Shown piece by piece: positions 13,872 through 22,253 of a DNA stretch of 64,000 nucleotides (its first letter is position 1; each line of letters begins with the position of its first letter). The position numbers and the translations under genes were made by a program. The stretch covers positions 10,579-74,578 of the forward strand of contig JASJPB010000043.1 of assembly GCA_031426915.1 (NCBI GenBank), given 5' to 3'. The stretch comes from Sulfurimicrobium sp031426915. Its GTDB lineage: Bacteria > Pseudomonadota > Gammaproteobacteria > Burkholderiales > Sulfuricellaceae. Below the pieces are notes generated by a model. It ran no database searches. It saw only the letters and a program-made list of their open reading frames with translations, and had not been told where the DNA came from.

Positions 13872-14516
13872 ATGAGCCTCGGACTTATTGGTCGCAAGGT
13901 TGGCATGACGCGCATCTTTACCGACGATGGAACTAGTGTCCCGGTAAGTGTGATTGATGTCTCCGGCAACCGTGTGACCCAGATCAAGACCCATGAAGTT
14001 GATGGTTATTCGGCTGTTCAGCTGACTTGCGGCGAGCGTCGTGTAAGCCGTGTCACCAAGGCGGCAGCCGGGCATTTCGCCAAGGCTGGAGTTGAAGCTG
14101 GTCGCGCGTTGAGGGAATTCGATGCAAGTGCGGATGACCTGGCAAACTTCGCCCTAGGTGCCGCGGTGAGCGCTGAGTTGTTTCAGGTCGGCCAACTGGT
14201 CGATGTTACGGGCACTACCCAAGGTAAGGGTTTTGCCGGCGCAATCAGACGGCACCACTTCAGTTCAAACCGTGCCACTCACGGTAACTCCCGTTCGCAT
14301 AACAGCCCGGGTTCTATCGGTATGAACCAGGATCCTGGTCGCGTGTTTCCTGGTAAGCGCATGGCGGGTCATTTGGGCGCAGTGCGCCGCACCACTCAGA
14401 ATCTCGAAATCGTCCGTGTTGATGCCGAGCGCCAGTTGCTCCTGATCAAGGGCGCGATTCCTGGTTCCAAGGGTGGCGATGTGCTGATTCGTCCCGGCGT
14501 AAAGGCAGGTGCATAA
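13872..14516 (+). CDS. rplC: 50S ribosomal protein L3
   Basis: Early-assembly large-subunit protein that contacts the peptidyl-transferase centre. I start at 13872 (MSLGLIGRKVGMTRIF, 214 aa), 8 bases after AAGGA; an adjacent ATG at 13869 is also possible. The conserved GKGFAGAIRRHHF and GSIGMNQDPGRVFPGKRMAGH segments are present, including the glutamine that is methylated in E. coli L3. Its stop codon TAA overlaps the rplD ATG by one base, suggesting translational coupling. Confidence 0.97.
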   Translation: MSLGLIGRKVGMTRIFTDDGTSVPVSVIDVSGNRVTQIKTHEVDGYSAVQLTCGERRVSRVTKAAAGHFAKAGVEAGRALREFDASADDLANFALGAAVSAELFQVGQLVDVTGTTQGKGFAGAIRRHHFSSNRATHGNSRSHNSPGSIGMNQDPGRVFPGKRMAGHLGAVRRTTQNLEIVRVDAERQLLLIKGAIPGSKGGDVLIRPGVKAGA

Positions 14517-15136
14517 TGGAATTAAAACTAATCAATGATCAAGGTCAGGCAACCTCGAGCGTGAACGCATCTGATGTTGCGTTCGGACGTGAGTTCAACG
14601 AATCTCTCGTGCATCAGGTTGTTACCGCTTACATGGCAAATGCGCGTACCGCAACTCGCGCCCAGTTGGGCCGCAGCGAAGTCGCAAAGAGTACACGCAA
14701 GCCTTTCCGTCAGAAGGGCACCGGTAATGCGCGTGCAGGTATGGCGTCCAGTCCTTTGTGGCGCGGGGGTGGTAAAACGTTCCCCAACAGCCCGGAAGAG
14801 AATTTCAGCCATAAGGTGAACAAGAAAATGCATCGCGCCGGCATGCAGTCGATTCTCTCTGAATTGGCACGCTTGGGGCGCTTGCAGGTGATTGAAGAAT
14901 TCAAGATGGATTCGCCGAAAACCAAAAAGATGGTTGAAAAAGTCAAGGCGCTGGGTTTCGAAAGCGTATTGGTGCTTACCGATGATCTGGATGAGAATCT
15001 TTATCTGTCTTCGCGCAACTTGCCGCATGTGCTGGTAATCGAGGCGCAGCATGCTGATCCGGTAAACCTGGTGCGTTTCACCAATGTGTTGCTGACTCGC
15101 AATGCGGTTAAGAAATTCGAGGAGATGCTGGGATGA
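14516..15136 (+). CDS. rplD: 50S ribosomal protein L4
   Basis: Lines the peptide exit tunnel; in E. coli it also represses the S10 operon at both transcription and translation. The 206-residue protein has the tunnel loop region (TRKPFRQKGTGNARAGM...SPLWRGGG). It overlaps rplC by one base and rplW by four bases. Whether L4 autoregulation applies here depends on the leader between rpsJ and rplC. Confidence 0.97.
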   Translation: MELKLINDQGQATSSVNASDVAFGREFNESLVHQVVTAYMANARTATRAQLGRSEVAKSTRKPFRQKGTGNARAGMASSPLWRGGGKTFPNSPEENFSHKVNKKMHRAGMQSILSELARLGRLQVIEEFKMDSPKTKKMVEKVKALGFESVLVLTDDLDENLYLSSRNLPHVLVIEAQHADPVNLVRFTNVLLTRNAVKKFEEMLG

Positions 15137-15444
15137 GTGCGAACACATCTAACCAAGAGCGCTTGATGCAGGTCATTTTGGCGCCGCAGGTTTCTGAGAA
15201 GGCCACCATGGTGGCTGACAAGTACCAGCAGATTGTATTTCGAGTGGTGGGTAATGCCACCAAACCGGAAATCAAGGCTGCTGTTGAACTCATGTTCAAG
15301 GTTGAGGTTGCCGGGGTGCAGGTGGCGAACGTAAAAGGCAAGGTGAAACGTTCCGGACGCATGACTGGCCGCCGCAAGGACTGGAAGAAGGCCTACGTGG
15401 CTCTGAAGCCAGGCCAGGAACTCAACTTCATGGCTGGCGAGTAG
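15133..15444 (+). CDS. rplW: 50S ribosomal protein L23
   Basis: Exit-tunnel rim protein and docking site for trigger factor and SRP. The 103-residue product contains LAPQVSEKATMVADKYQQIVF and KRSGRMTGRRKDWKKAYV, both typical of L23. The first residues (MSANTSNQERLMQ) may be an extension; an internal ATG at 15166 would give MQVILAPQ, but the ATGA overlap with the rplD stop favours 15133. Confidence 0.95.
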   Translation: MSANTSNQERLMQVILAPQVSEKATMVADKYQQIVFRVVGNATKPEIKAAVELMFKVEVAGVQVANVKGKVKRSGRMTGRRKDWKKAYVALKPGQELNFMAGE

Positions 15445-15454
15445 GAGAGCAGAT

Positions 15455-16288
15455 ATGGCACTGATTAAAGTTAAACCGACTTCCCCGGGAAGGCGCGCGG
15501 TCATCAAGGTTGTTAATCCTGATTTGCACAAGGGTGCGCCTTACACTCCTCTGCTGGAAAGCCAGTCGAAAAATGCGGGTCGCAACCACCATGGCCGTAT
15601 AACGGTTCGGCATCAGGGTGGTGGTCACAAGCAGCATTACCGTATTGTGGATTTTCGACGCAATAAGGACGGGGTTCCGGCCAATGTCGAAAGGCTTGAG
15701 TATGATCCCAACCGTAGCGCGCACATCGCTTTGCTGTGCTATGCGGATGGTGAGCGTCGTTACATTATTGCGCCCAAGGGTGTCAGTGTGGGGATGCAAT
15801 TGATCAGTGGTTCGGATTCCCCGATCAAGGTTGGAAACACGCTCCCGTTGCGTAACATCCCAGTCGGAACCACGATCCACTGTGTGGAAATGATGCCGGG
15901 CAAAGGTGCTCAATTGGCCCGCTCTGCTGGAACTTCCATACAATTGCTGGCGCGAGAAGGTGCATATGCGCAACTGCGCTTGCGCTCCGGTGAAATTCGC
16001 AAAGTGCATGTGGATTGCAAGGCTACCATTGGCGAAGTTGGCAATTCCGAGCACAGCCTGCGCTCTATCGGAAAGGCCGGTGCGATGCGCTGGCGCGGTG
16101 TGCGGCCGACCGTGCGCGGTGTGGTTATGAACCCGGTTGATCACCCGCATGGTGGTGGTGAAGGAAAAACGGCTGCCGGTCGTCATCCTGTGAGCCCTTG
16201 GGGCACGCCAACCAAGGGTTACCGCACCCGCCGGAACAAGCGCACGCAGAATATGATTGTGCGTCGTCGTCCTTCGAATAAGAGGTAA
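15455..16288 (+). CDS. rplB: 50S ribosomal protein L2
   Basis: Core 23S rRNA-binding protein close to the peptidyl-transferase centre, needed for subunit association. The 277-residue product ends in the conserved region with the HPHGGGEGK motif, which includes the essential histidine, followed by GRHPVSPWGTPTKGYRTR. AGGAGAG precedes the ATG, 10 bases after rplW. Confidence 0.98.
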   Translation: MALIKVKPTSPGRRAVIKVVNPDLHKGAPYTPLLESQSKNAGRNHHGRITVRHQGGGHKQHYRIVDFRRNKDGVPANVERLEYDPNRSAHIALLCYADGERRYIIAPKGVSVGMQLISGSDSPIKVGNTLPLRNIPVGTTIHCVEMMPGKGAQLARSAGTSIQLLAREGAYAQLRLRSGEIRKVHVDCKATIGEVGNSEHSLRSIGKAGAMRWRGVRPTVRGVVMNPVDHPHGGGEGKTAAGRHPVSPWGTPTKGYRTRRNKRTQNMIVRRRPSNKR

Positions 16289-16293
16289 TCAAT

Positions 16294-16569
16294 ATGGCTC
16301 GTTCTATTAAAAAAGGCCCGTTTGTTGACGCGCATCTAGTAAAGAAGATTGAGGCTGCACGCGCGACTCACGATAAACGTCCGATTAAAACCTGGTCGCG
16401 CCGTTCTACGGTTCTTCCCGACTTTGTTGGTCTGACCATTGCCGTGCATAACGGCAAGCAGCATGTGCCCGTATTCGTGAATGAGAATATGGTCGGTCAC
16501 AAACTGGGTGAGTTTTCCTTGACGCGCACCTTCAAGGGTCATGCCGCGGACAAGAAGGCGAAGAAATAG
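16294..16569 (+). CDS. rpsS: 30S ribosomal protein S19
   Basis: Head protein of the small subunit that forms a heterodimer with S13. The 91-residue product begins MARSIKKGPFVDAHLVKKI and contains KTWSRRSTVLPDFVG and GHKLGEFSLTRTFKGH, all diagnostic. It lies five bases after rplB with AGAGGT overlapping the rplB end. Confidence 0.98.
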   Translation: MARSIKKGPFVDAHLVKKIEAARATHDKRPIKTWSRRSTVLPDFVGLTIAVHNGKQHVPVFVNENMVGHKLGEFSLTRTFKGHAADKKAKK

Positions 16570-16578
16570 GAGAACATG

Positions 16579-16908
16579 ATGAGAGTAAGTGCAGTATTAC
16601 GTGGTACCCGCCTCTCCGCTCAAAAGGGACGTCTGGTTGCTGATCAGATTCGTGGCCTGGCAGTGGAGCGTGCTCTGAATATCCTGACCTTCAGCCCCAA
16701 AAAAGGCGCGGTAATCATCAAGAAGGTTCTGGAATCTGCGATTGCCAACGCCGAGCATAATGAGGGCGCCGATATCGACGAACTGAAAGTTGCCACCATC
16801 CTCGTGGATGAAGGTTCGACGCTCAAGCGTTTTCGCGCTCGTGCCAAGGGACGTGGTGCGCGCATCCTGAAACCGACTTGCCATATAACCGTTACGGTTG
16901 GCGATTAA
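16579..16908 (+). CDS. rplV: 50S ribosomal protein L22
   Basis: Exit-tunnel protein whose beta hairpin contributes, with L4, to the tunnel constriction. I choose the second of two adjacent ATGs (MRVSAVLRGTRLSAQKGRLV, 109 aa) because it is spaced 6 bases from AGGAG; the first, at 16576, would add one methionine. The C-terminal hairpin region (RFRARAKGRGARILKPTCHI) is intact, without the deletions linked to macrolide resistance. Confidence 0.96.
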   Translation: MRVSAVLRGTRLSAQKGRLVADQIRGLAVERALNILTFSPKKGAVIIKKVLESAIANAEHNEGADIDELKVATILVDEGSTLKRFRARAKGRGARILKPTCHITVTVGD

Positions 16909-16932
16909 CCGCTAAGGCAGAAGAGGAATATT

Positions 16933-17646
16933 ATGGGACAGAAGATACATCCGATCGGATTTCGCCTGAGTGTGCTGAAAAACTGGTCGTCCAAATGGTT
17001 TGCGAACAGCAAGAATTTTGCAGGAATGCTGCAGGAAGATATTAAAGTTCGCGCATTTCTGAAGAAGAAGCTTGCGCATGCGTCTGTTGGTCGGATTATG
17101 ATCGAACGTCCAGCCCGCGATGCCAAGATAACGATTTACAGCGCGCGTCCTGGCGTCGTTATCGGCAAGAAGGGTGAGGATATCGAGGCGCTCAAGAGCG
17201 AATTGAAAAAAATGATGGGTGTGCCGGTGCACCTGAATATCGAAGAAATCCGCAAGCCTGAAATCGATGCAACTTTGATTGCCGAAAACATCGCGTCTCA
17301 GCTGGAAAAGCGTGTGATGTTCCGTCGTGCCATGAAGCGTTCAATGCAAAATGCCATGCGCCTCGGTGCACAAGGCATCAAGATTATGAGTGCGGGTCGT
17401 CTCAATGGTATCGAGATTGCACGTACGGAGTGGTATCGCGAAGGCCGCGTGCCCTTGCATACCTTGCGTGCCGATATTGACTATGGTGTTGCTGAAGCAA
17501 AAACAACCTATGGGATTATCGGTATTAAGGTTTGGGTGTTCAAAGGCGAAGCATTGGGTAAAGGCGAATTGCCAGTCGCAATACCTGCCGCTGAACCGGT
17601 AAAGAGAGCGAGAAAGCCAGGAGCGAAACATGCTGCAGCCAGCTAG
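16933..17646 (+). CDS. rpsC: 30S ribosomal protein S3
   Basis: Forms part of the mRNA entry site with helicase activity. The 237-residue product starts MGQKIHPIGFRLSVLKNW and contains the KH-domain GXXG segment (VVIGKKGEDIEAL) and the conserved GAQGIKIMSAGRLNGIEIART stretch. Its last 17 bases overlap the start of rplP, so the two are probably translationally coupled. Confidence 0.98.
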   Translation: MGQKIHPIGFRLSVLKNWSSKWFANSKNFAGMLQEDIKVRAFLKKKLAHASVGRIMIERPARDAKITIYSARPGVVIGKKGEDIEALKSELKKMMGVPVHLNIEEIRKPEIDATLIAENIASQLEKRVMFRRAMKRSMQNAMRLGAQGIKIMSAGRLNGIEIARTEWYREGRVPLHTLRADIDYGVAEAKTTYGIIGIKVWVFKGEALGKGELPVAIPAAEPVKRARKPGAKHAAAS

Positions 17647-18046
17647 ACAAAAATTCCGCAAACAGCAAAAGGGCCGCAATACCGGCATCGCTACTCGCGG
17701 TAACAAGGTTAATTTCGGTGAATTCGGTCTCAAGGCAATCGGTCGCGGCCGCCTGACGGCGCGTCAGATCGAGGCCGCACGCCGTGCAATGACGCGCCAC
17801 ATTAAACGCGGAGGCCGTATTTGGATTCGGATTTTTCCGGACAAACCGATTTCTAAAAAGCCGGCTGAAGTGCGGATGGGTAACGGCAAAGGAAATCCAG
17901 AGTACTTCGTTGCTGAGATTCAGCCTGGCAAAGTTCTGTATGAGATGGATGGGGTGACCGAAGAGTTGGCGCGCGAGGCATTTCGCCTGGCAGCTGCCAA
18001 ATTGCCGATTGCAACAACTTTTGTACTTCGACATGTGGGTAGTTAA
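17630..18046 (+). CDS. rplP: 50S ribosomal protein L16
   Basis: Large-subunit protein that organises the A-site region. The 138-residue product begins MLQPARQKFRKQQKGRN and contains GRLTARQIEAARRAMTRHIK and the RVWIRIFPDKP-like motif (here RIWIRIFPDKPISKKP). Arg81, the site of hydroxylation in E. coli L16, lies in the conserved RMGNGKG segment, which is present. It overlaps rpsC by 17 bases and ends two bases before rpmC. Confidence 0.98.
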   Translation: MLQPARQKFRKQQKGRNTGIATRGNKVNFGEFGLKAIGRGRLTARQIEAARRAMTRHIKRGGRIWIRIFPDKPISKKPAEVRMGNGKGNPEYFVAEIQPGKVLYEMDGVTEELAREAFRLAAAKLPIATTFVLRHVGS

Positions 18047-18048
18047 TT

Positions 18049-18243
18049 ATGAAAGCCAGCGAATTGAAAGCCAAATCGGCTGAAGAGTTGAATCAGGAGT
18101 TGGTTGAGTTGTTGCGCGCCCAGTTTGGTTTGCGCATGCAAATTTCCACTCAGCAAAGCAACAAGGTGGACCAGTTGGGTAAGGTTCGTAGGGACATTGC
18201 CAGGGTACGGACTATCATGAGCGAGAAGGCGAGACAAGCATGA
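18049..18243 (+). CDS. rpmC: 50S ribosomal protein L29
   Basis: Small helical protein at the tunnel exit, near the trigger factor and SRP docking site on L23. The 64-residue product begins MKASELKAKSAEELNQEL and contains LRMQISTQQSNKVDQLGKVRRDIARV, typical of L29. It overlaps rpsQ by four bases (ATGA), following the usual L16-L29-S17 order. Confidence 0.97.
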   Translation: MKASELKAKSAEELNQELVELLRAQFGLRMQISTQQSNKVDQLGKVRRDIARVRTIMSEKARQA

Positions 18244-18497
18244 GCGAAGTGAAAGTAACTCGCGCGCTGATTGGGCGCGTGGTAAGCGACAAGATGGAAA
18301 AGACGGTAACGGTTCTGGTCGAACGTAAGGTTAAGCACCCTTTGTACGGCAAGATCATTAGCCGCTCAAAGAAATATCATGCGCACGACGAAAACAACGA
18401 GTTCCATGAGGGTGACCTGGTGGAAATCCAGGAATGTCGTCCGATTGCTAAAACAAAGGCATGGCGCGTAAGTAAATTGGTTGAGAAAGTGGCTTGA
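18240..18497 (+). CDS. rpsQ: 30S ribosomal protein S17
   Basis: Primary 16S rRNA-binding protein with an OB fold. The 85-residue product has the conserved GRVVSDKMEKTVTVLVER and KHPLYGKII...KKYHAHDE segments. It closes the S10 operon; the next 150 bases carry a promoter for the spc operon. Confidence 0.97.
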   Translation: MSEVKVTRALIGRVVSDKMEKTVTVLVERKVKHPLYGKIISRSKKYHAHDENNEFHEGDLVEIQECRPIAKTKAWRVSKLVEKVA

Positions 18498-18507
18498 TTG
18501 CTTTCCC

Positions 18508-18536
18508 TTGCTTAAACGGTAATACCAATATACAAT
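18508..18536 (+). promoter_or_regulatory. sigma70-type promoter for the spc operon
   Basis: TTGCTT (18508-18513), 17 bases, then TACAAT (18531-18536), in the 166-base spacer before rplN, the same place as the E. coli spc promoter. The leader has AGCCGTC (18537-18543) right after the -10 complementary to GACGGCT (18641-18647) near the rplN Shine-Dalgarno, so it could fold into a closed domain. Confidence 0.75.
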
Positions 18537-18663
18537 AGCCGTCTTTTGTTAGCGATACCCCTGAAGCTGCTGTCGCTGCCGTAAGGGTCCAAAACTAACC
18601 GTCGACTAACCTGCCGGTTCTTCTATGGAACTGCGGCAATGACGGCTCAAGTTGGAGAGAGTA

Positions 18664-19032
18664 ATGATTCAAATGCAATCTGTGCTGGATGTGGCGGACA
18701 ATACTGGTGCGCGTTCTGTGATGTGCATTAAGGTGTTGGGCGGATCCAAGCGTCGTTACGCCGGAATCGGCGATATCATCAAAGTCAGTATCAAAGATGC
18801 AGCCCCTCGCGGTCGTGTTAAGAAGGGTGACGTCTACAGCGCCGTAGTGGTTCGTACGGCCAAGGGCGTGCGACGTCCCGATGGTTCCCTTGTCAAGTTT
18901 GATGGCAATGCAGCAGTGTTGCTAAACAACAAGCTGGAGCCAATTGGAACCCGCATCTTCGGGCCGGTTACTCGTGAGCTGCGTACTGAGCGGTTTATGA
19001 AGATCGTGTCTCTGGCACCTGAAGTACTGTAA
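18664..19032 (+). CDS. rplN: 50S ribosomal protein L14
   Basis: Large-subunit interface protein. The ATG at 18664 (MIQMQSVLDVADNTGARSV, 122 aa) is preceded by GGAGAG at 18654-18659 and matches the family start; an in-frame TTG upstream is not credible. The conserved GGSKRRYAGIGDII and EPIGTRIFGPVTRELR segments are present. First gene of the spc operon. Confidence 0.98.
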   Translation: MIQMQSVLDVADNTGARSVMCIKVLGGSKRRYAGIGDIIKVSIKDAAPRGRVKKGDVYSAVVVRTAKGVRRPDGSLVKFDGNAAVLLNNKLEPIGTRIFGPVTRELRTERFMKIVSLAPEVL

Positions 19033-19041
19033 GGAGGCGAA

Positions 19042-19356
19042 ATGAATAAAATTCGCAAGGGCGATGACGTGATCGTTATTGCCGGTAAGGACAAAGGCAA
19101 GCGTGGATCTATTTTGCGTATGCTTGAGGGAAAGGTTGTGGTCGAGGGTGCTAACAAGGTTAAAAAGCACCAGAAACCAAACCCGATAAAGGGTGCGACG
19201 GGTGGTATCGTGGAAATGGAAATGCCGCTGGATATCTCCAATGTGGCTCTGTTCAATCCCGCGACCAAAAAAGCTGACCGTGTCGGGATTAAGGAACTGG
19301 AAGGTGGCCGCAAGGTTCGCTTCTTCAAGTCCAACGGCGAAGTGATAGACGCGTAA
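19042..19356 (+). CDS. rplX: 50S ribosomal protein L24
   Basis: Assembly-initiating large-subunit protein with a KOW fold. The 104-residue product begins MNKIRKGDDVIVIAGKDKGK, the KOW motif, and continues with GANKVKKHQKPNP. TAAGGAGG, which includes the rplN stop codon, is an almost perfect Shine-Dalgarno. Standard position between rplN and rplE. Confidence 0.98.
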   Translation: MNKIRKGDDVIVIAGKDKGKRGSILRMLEGKVVVEGANKVKKHQKPNPIKGATGGIVEMEMPLDISNVALFNPATKKADRVGIKELEGGRKVRFFKSNGEVIDA

Positions 19357-19365
19357 GGATTAGAC

Positions 19366-19905
19366 ATGGCTCGATTTCATGATTTTTATAGGGATACGGT
19401 GGTTAAACAGCTGACTCAGCAGTTTGGCTACAAGTCCGTGATGGAAGTGCCGCGTATCGATAAAATCACTCTCAATATGGGGGTGGGTGAGGCGGTTGCG
19501 GATAAGAAGGTTATGGAGCATGCGGTGGGTGATATGCAGAAAATTGCTGGCCAGAAGCCGGTGGTTACGAATGCAAAAAAATCCATTGCGGGTTTCAAGA
19601 TTCGCGAAGGCTATCCGGTAGGCTGTAAGGTCACGTTGCGCAAGGAGCGTATGTATGAGTTCCTTGACCGCTTGGTTACTGTCGCGATTCCCCGTATCAG
19701 AGACTTTCGCGGAATTTCCGCCAAGTCGTTTGATGGTCGTGGTAATTACAACATGGGCGTCCGTGAGCAAATTATTTTTCCGGAAATTGAGTACGAGAAG
19801 ATTGATGCGCTACGCGGCATGAATATTACTATTACCACTACTGCCAAAACGGATGAAGAAGCGCGTGCATTGCTTGCTGCGTTTAGCTTCCCGTTCAAGA
19901 ACTGA
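19366..19905 (+). CDS. rplE: 50S ribosomal protein L5
   Basis: Central protuberance protein that binds 5S rRNA and contacts P-site tRNA. The 179-residue product contains PRIDKITLNMGVGEAV, QKPVVTNAKKSIAGFKIREG and the DFRGISAKSFDGRGNYNMG stretch. AAGGATTAGAC precedes the ATG. In E. coli S8 represses the spc operon by binding near the rplE start; I did not find a convincing copy of that structure by eye. Confidence 0.98.
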   Translation: MARFHDFYRDTVVKQLTQQFGYKSVMEVPRIDKITLNMGVGEAVADKKVMEHAVGDMQKIAGQKPVVTNAKKSIAGFKIREGYPVGCKVTLRKERMYEFLDRLVTVAIPRIRDFRGISAKSFDGRGNYNMGVREQIIFPEIEYEKIDALRGMNITITTTAKTDEEARALLAAFSFPFKN

Positions 19906-19912
19906 GGTAGAT

Positions 19913-20218
19913 ATGGCGAAAACATCTCTGATTAATCGTGACCTTAAGCGTCGCGAAACAGTAAAAAAATACGCGTCAAGGCGCGCTGATTTGATTGCGA
20001 CAATGAACAACGTCAAGCTGAGTGACGAGGATCGATTTGCGGCACGCCTCAAGTTTCAGCAGTTGCCGCGAGATGCGAGCCCGGTTCGTTTGCGGAATAG
20101 GTGTGCTCTGACTGGGCGCCCGCGCGGTACATATCGCAAATTCGGACTTGGGCGCAGTAAGTTGCGTGATCTGGCCATGCGCGGAGAGATCCCGGGCATG
20201 ACCAAGGCCAGCTGGTAA
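19913..20218 (+). CDS. rpsN: 30S ribosomal protein S14
   Basis: Small-subunit head protein. The ATG at 19913 (MAKTSLINRDLKRRE) gives 101 residues, the long form of S14 found in E. coli. Only one cysteine is present, so it is the zinc-free type. The C-terminal signature RCALTGRPRGTYRKFGLGR is present. Confidence 0.97.
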   Translation: MAKTSLINRDLKRRETVKKYASRRADLIATMNNVKLSDEDRFAARLKFQQLPRDASPVRLRNRCALTGRPRGTYRKFGLGRSKLRDLAMRGEIPGMTKASW

Positions 20219-20233
20219 CGGGAGAATACGACA

Positions 20234-20629
20234 ATGAGTATGAGTGATCCGATCGCCGATATGCTGACCCGTATCCGTAATGCGCAACGTGCTGAAAAGG
20301 TTGCAGTTGCAATGCCTTCGTCTAAGGTGAAGGTGTCAATTGCCGGTGTGCTGAAGGAAGAGGGTTACATTGAGGATTTTGGCGTGCGCGAAGAAGAAGG
20401 TAAGCCAGTTCTTGAAGTGCAGCTTAAATATTATGCTGGTCGCCCAGTGATTGAGAAAATACAGCGCGTAAGCCGTCCAGGTTTGCGCATTTATAAAGGT
20501 AGCCAGGACTTGCCCAAAGTGATGAATGGTTTGGGTGTCGCCATTGTTTCCACCTCCAAAGGTGTGATGACGGATCGCAAGGCTCGCGCCAGCGGTGTTG
20601 GCGGCGAAGTCCTGTGTGTCGTGGCATGA
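20234..20629 (+). CDS. rpsH: 30S ribosomal protein S8
   Basis: 16S rRNA platform-binding protein and, in E. coli, repressor of the spc operon. The 131-residue product begins MSMSDPIADMLTRIRNAQ and carries the C-terminal signature STSKGVMTDRKARASGVGGE. GGGAGA lies 8 bases before this ATG; an internal ATG at 20240 would match E. coli more closely in length. Confidence 0.97.
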   Translation: MSMSDPIADMLTRIRNAQRAEKVAVAMPSSKVKVSIAGVLKEEGYIEDFGVREEEGKPVLEVQLKYYAGRPVIEKIQRVSRPGLRIYKGSQDLPKVMNGLGVAIVSTSKGVMTDRKARASGVGGEVLCVVA

Positions 20630-20640
20630 TGAGGTGATGC

Positions 20641-21174
20641 ATGTCCAGAATAGCTAAATATCCAGTAGTTGTGCCGGCAGGAGTGGAAGTGTCCATGTCG
20701 GTAAATGAAGTCACGGTTAAGGGCCCCCTCGGAACGCTGAGGCAGGGTTTGACATCTGAGGTGACTGTGGTTCGCGAGGGCGATAGCCTGCAGTGTTCGG
20801 CAGCCAATGAGACCAAGCAGGCAAACGCAATGTCCGGGACTGTCCGTGCGCTGCTTGCTAACATGGTAAAGGGTGTGTCGCAAGGCTTTGAACGAAAGTT
20901 AACTTTGGTCGGCGTTGGTTATCGTGCTCAGGCTAAGGGTGATGTGTTGAGTCTTGCGCTTGGTTTTTCTCATCCGGTTGACCATCAAATGCCTGCGGGT
21001 GTCAGGGTAGAAACGCCCACCCAGACTGAAATCCTGATTAAGGGTATTGATAAGCAGCAAGTCGGGCAGGTTGCTGCCGAAGTTCGCGCTTACCGTAGTC
21101 CTGAGCCTTACAAAGGTAAGGGTGTTCGCTACTCTGATGAGGTAGTAGCGATCAAGGAAACCAAGAAGAAATAA
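20641..21174 (+). CDS. rplF: 50S ribosomal protein L6
   Basis: Binds near the sarcin-ricin loop and factor-binding site. The 177-residue product starts MSRIAKYPVVVPAGVEV and has the C-terminal L6 signature PEPYKGKGVRYSDE. It lies 11 bases after rpsH; GAGGTGATGC provides the ribosome-binding site. Confidence 0.97.
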   Translation: MSRIAKYPVVVPAGVEVSMSVNEVTVKGPLGTLRQGLTSEVTVVREGDSLQCSAANETKQANAMSGTVRALLANMVKGVSQGFERKLTLVGVGYRAQAKGDVLSLALGFSHPVDHQMPAGVRVETPTQTEILIKGIDKQQVGQVAAEVRAYRSPEPYKGKGVRYSDEVVAIKETKKK

Positions 21175-21188
21175 TCGAGGCTAGAGTC

Positions 21189-21542
21189 ATGAATAAAAAT
21201 CAAGCTCGTTTGCGCCGGTCACGTAAAACCCGTGCCAAGCTCGCAGAGTTGAAAGTGGTACGTTTGGCTGTTCACCGTACCAATTGCCACATGTACGCAC
21301 AGATTATCGATGCGTCTGGCGGTAAGGTTCTAGCCAGCGCTTCTACGGTTGAAGTAGATGTCCGCAAGGAACTTAGCAACGGCGGTAATGCCGCTGCGGC
21401 AGCGATTGTCGGAAAGCGTATTGCTGAAAAGGCGAAGAGTCTTGGCATTGAAAAAGTGGCGTTTGACCGCTCAGGCTTCAGGTACCACGGCCGGGTAAAG
21501 TCATTGGCCGATGCGGCGCGTGAAAACGGTCTGGTATTCTAA
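21189..21542 (+). CDS. rplR: 50S ribosomal protein L18
   Basis: 5S rRNA-binding protein of the central protuberance. The 117-residue product has the conserved RLAVHRTNCHMYAQIID and FDRSGFRYHGRVKSLADAARE segments. CGAGGCTAGAGTC precedes the ATG. Standard position between L6 and S5. Confidence 0.97.
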   Translation: MNKNQARLRRSRKTRAKLAELKVVRLAVHRTNCHMYAQIIDASGGKVLASASTVEVDVRKELSNGGNAAAAAIVGKRIAEKAKSLGIEKVAFDRSGFRYHGRVKSLADAARENGLVF

Positions 21543-21554
21543 GCGGGGGCAATG

Positions 21555-22061
21555 ATGGCAAGAATGGATATGGAAGATCGCGGCGACGGCTTGCGGGAAA
21601 AAATGATTTCGGTGAACCGCGTCACCAAGGTAGTTAAGGGTGGCCGGATCATGGGTTTTGCTGCACTTACCGTGGTCGGTGATGGTGAGGGCGGTATCGG
21701 TATGGGTAAGGGAAAGGCCAAGGAAGTCCCGGTTTCGGTACAGAAGGCTATGGACGAAGCGCGTCGCAACCTGGTCAAGGTTAATTTGAAAAATGGAACC
21801 TTGCATCACGCTGTTATTGGTGAACATGGCGCCGCAAAGGTCTATATGCAACCGGCTTCCGAAGGTACCGGAATTATTGCCGGTGGCCCGATGCGTGCTA
21901 TTTTCGAAGTGATGGGAGTGCATAACGTATTGGCGAAGTGCATTGGTTCTACCAATCCTTACAATATGGTACGCGCCACTATCAATGGCCTTATGTCTAT
22001 GAACACCCCGTCCGAAATCGCGGCAAAGCGCGGTAAGACGGTGGAAGAGATACTGGGGTAA
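21555..22061 (+). CDS. rpsE: 30S ribosomal protein S5
   Basis: Small-subunit protein at the mRNA entry tunnel, important for decoding fidelity. I take the second of two adjacent ATGs (MARMDMEDRGDGLREKM, 168 aa), spaced about 6 bases from GGGGG; the first at 21552 adds one methionine. The conserved KGGRIMGFAALTVVGDGEGGIGMG motif region and the C-terminal VRATINGL stretch are present. Confidence 0.96.
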   Translation: MARMDMEDRGDGLREKMISVNRVTKVVKGGRIMGFAALTVVGDGEGGIGMGKGKAKEVPVSVQKAMDEARRNLVKVNLKNGTLHHAVIGEHGAAKVYMQPASEGTGIIAGGPMRAIFEVMGVHNVLAKCIGSTNPYNMVRATINGLMSMNTPSEIAAKRGKTVEEILG

Positions 22062-22064
22062 TTC

Positions 22065-22253
22065 ATGTCTAATACACCTAAAACCTTGAAAGTAACCCTA
22101 GTCAAGAGCACGATCGGCTGTATAGAAGCCCACCGCGCTTCAGTGCGAGGACTTGGTTTGCGTCGTCTGAATCACACGGTGGATGTGCAGGATACACCGG
22201 CGATTCGCGGCATGATCAACAAAGTGAATTACCTGTTGAAGTGCGAGGAATAA
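22065..22253 (+). CDS. rpmD: 50S ribosomal protein L30
   Basis: Small large-subunit protein of 62 residues, with KVTLVKSTIGCIEAHRASVRGLGLRRLNH, the typical L30 fold region, given here only in part as the match. It lies three bases after rpsE and is directly followed by rplO. Bacterial-type length. Confidence 0.96.
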   Translation: MSNTPKTLKVTLVKSTIGCIEAHRASVRGLGLRRLNHTVDVQDTPAIRGMINKVNYLLKCEE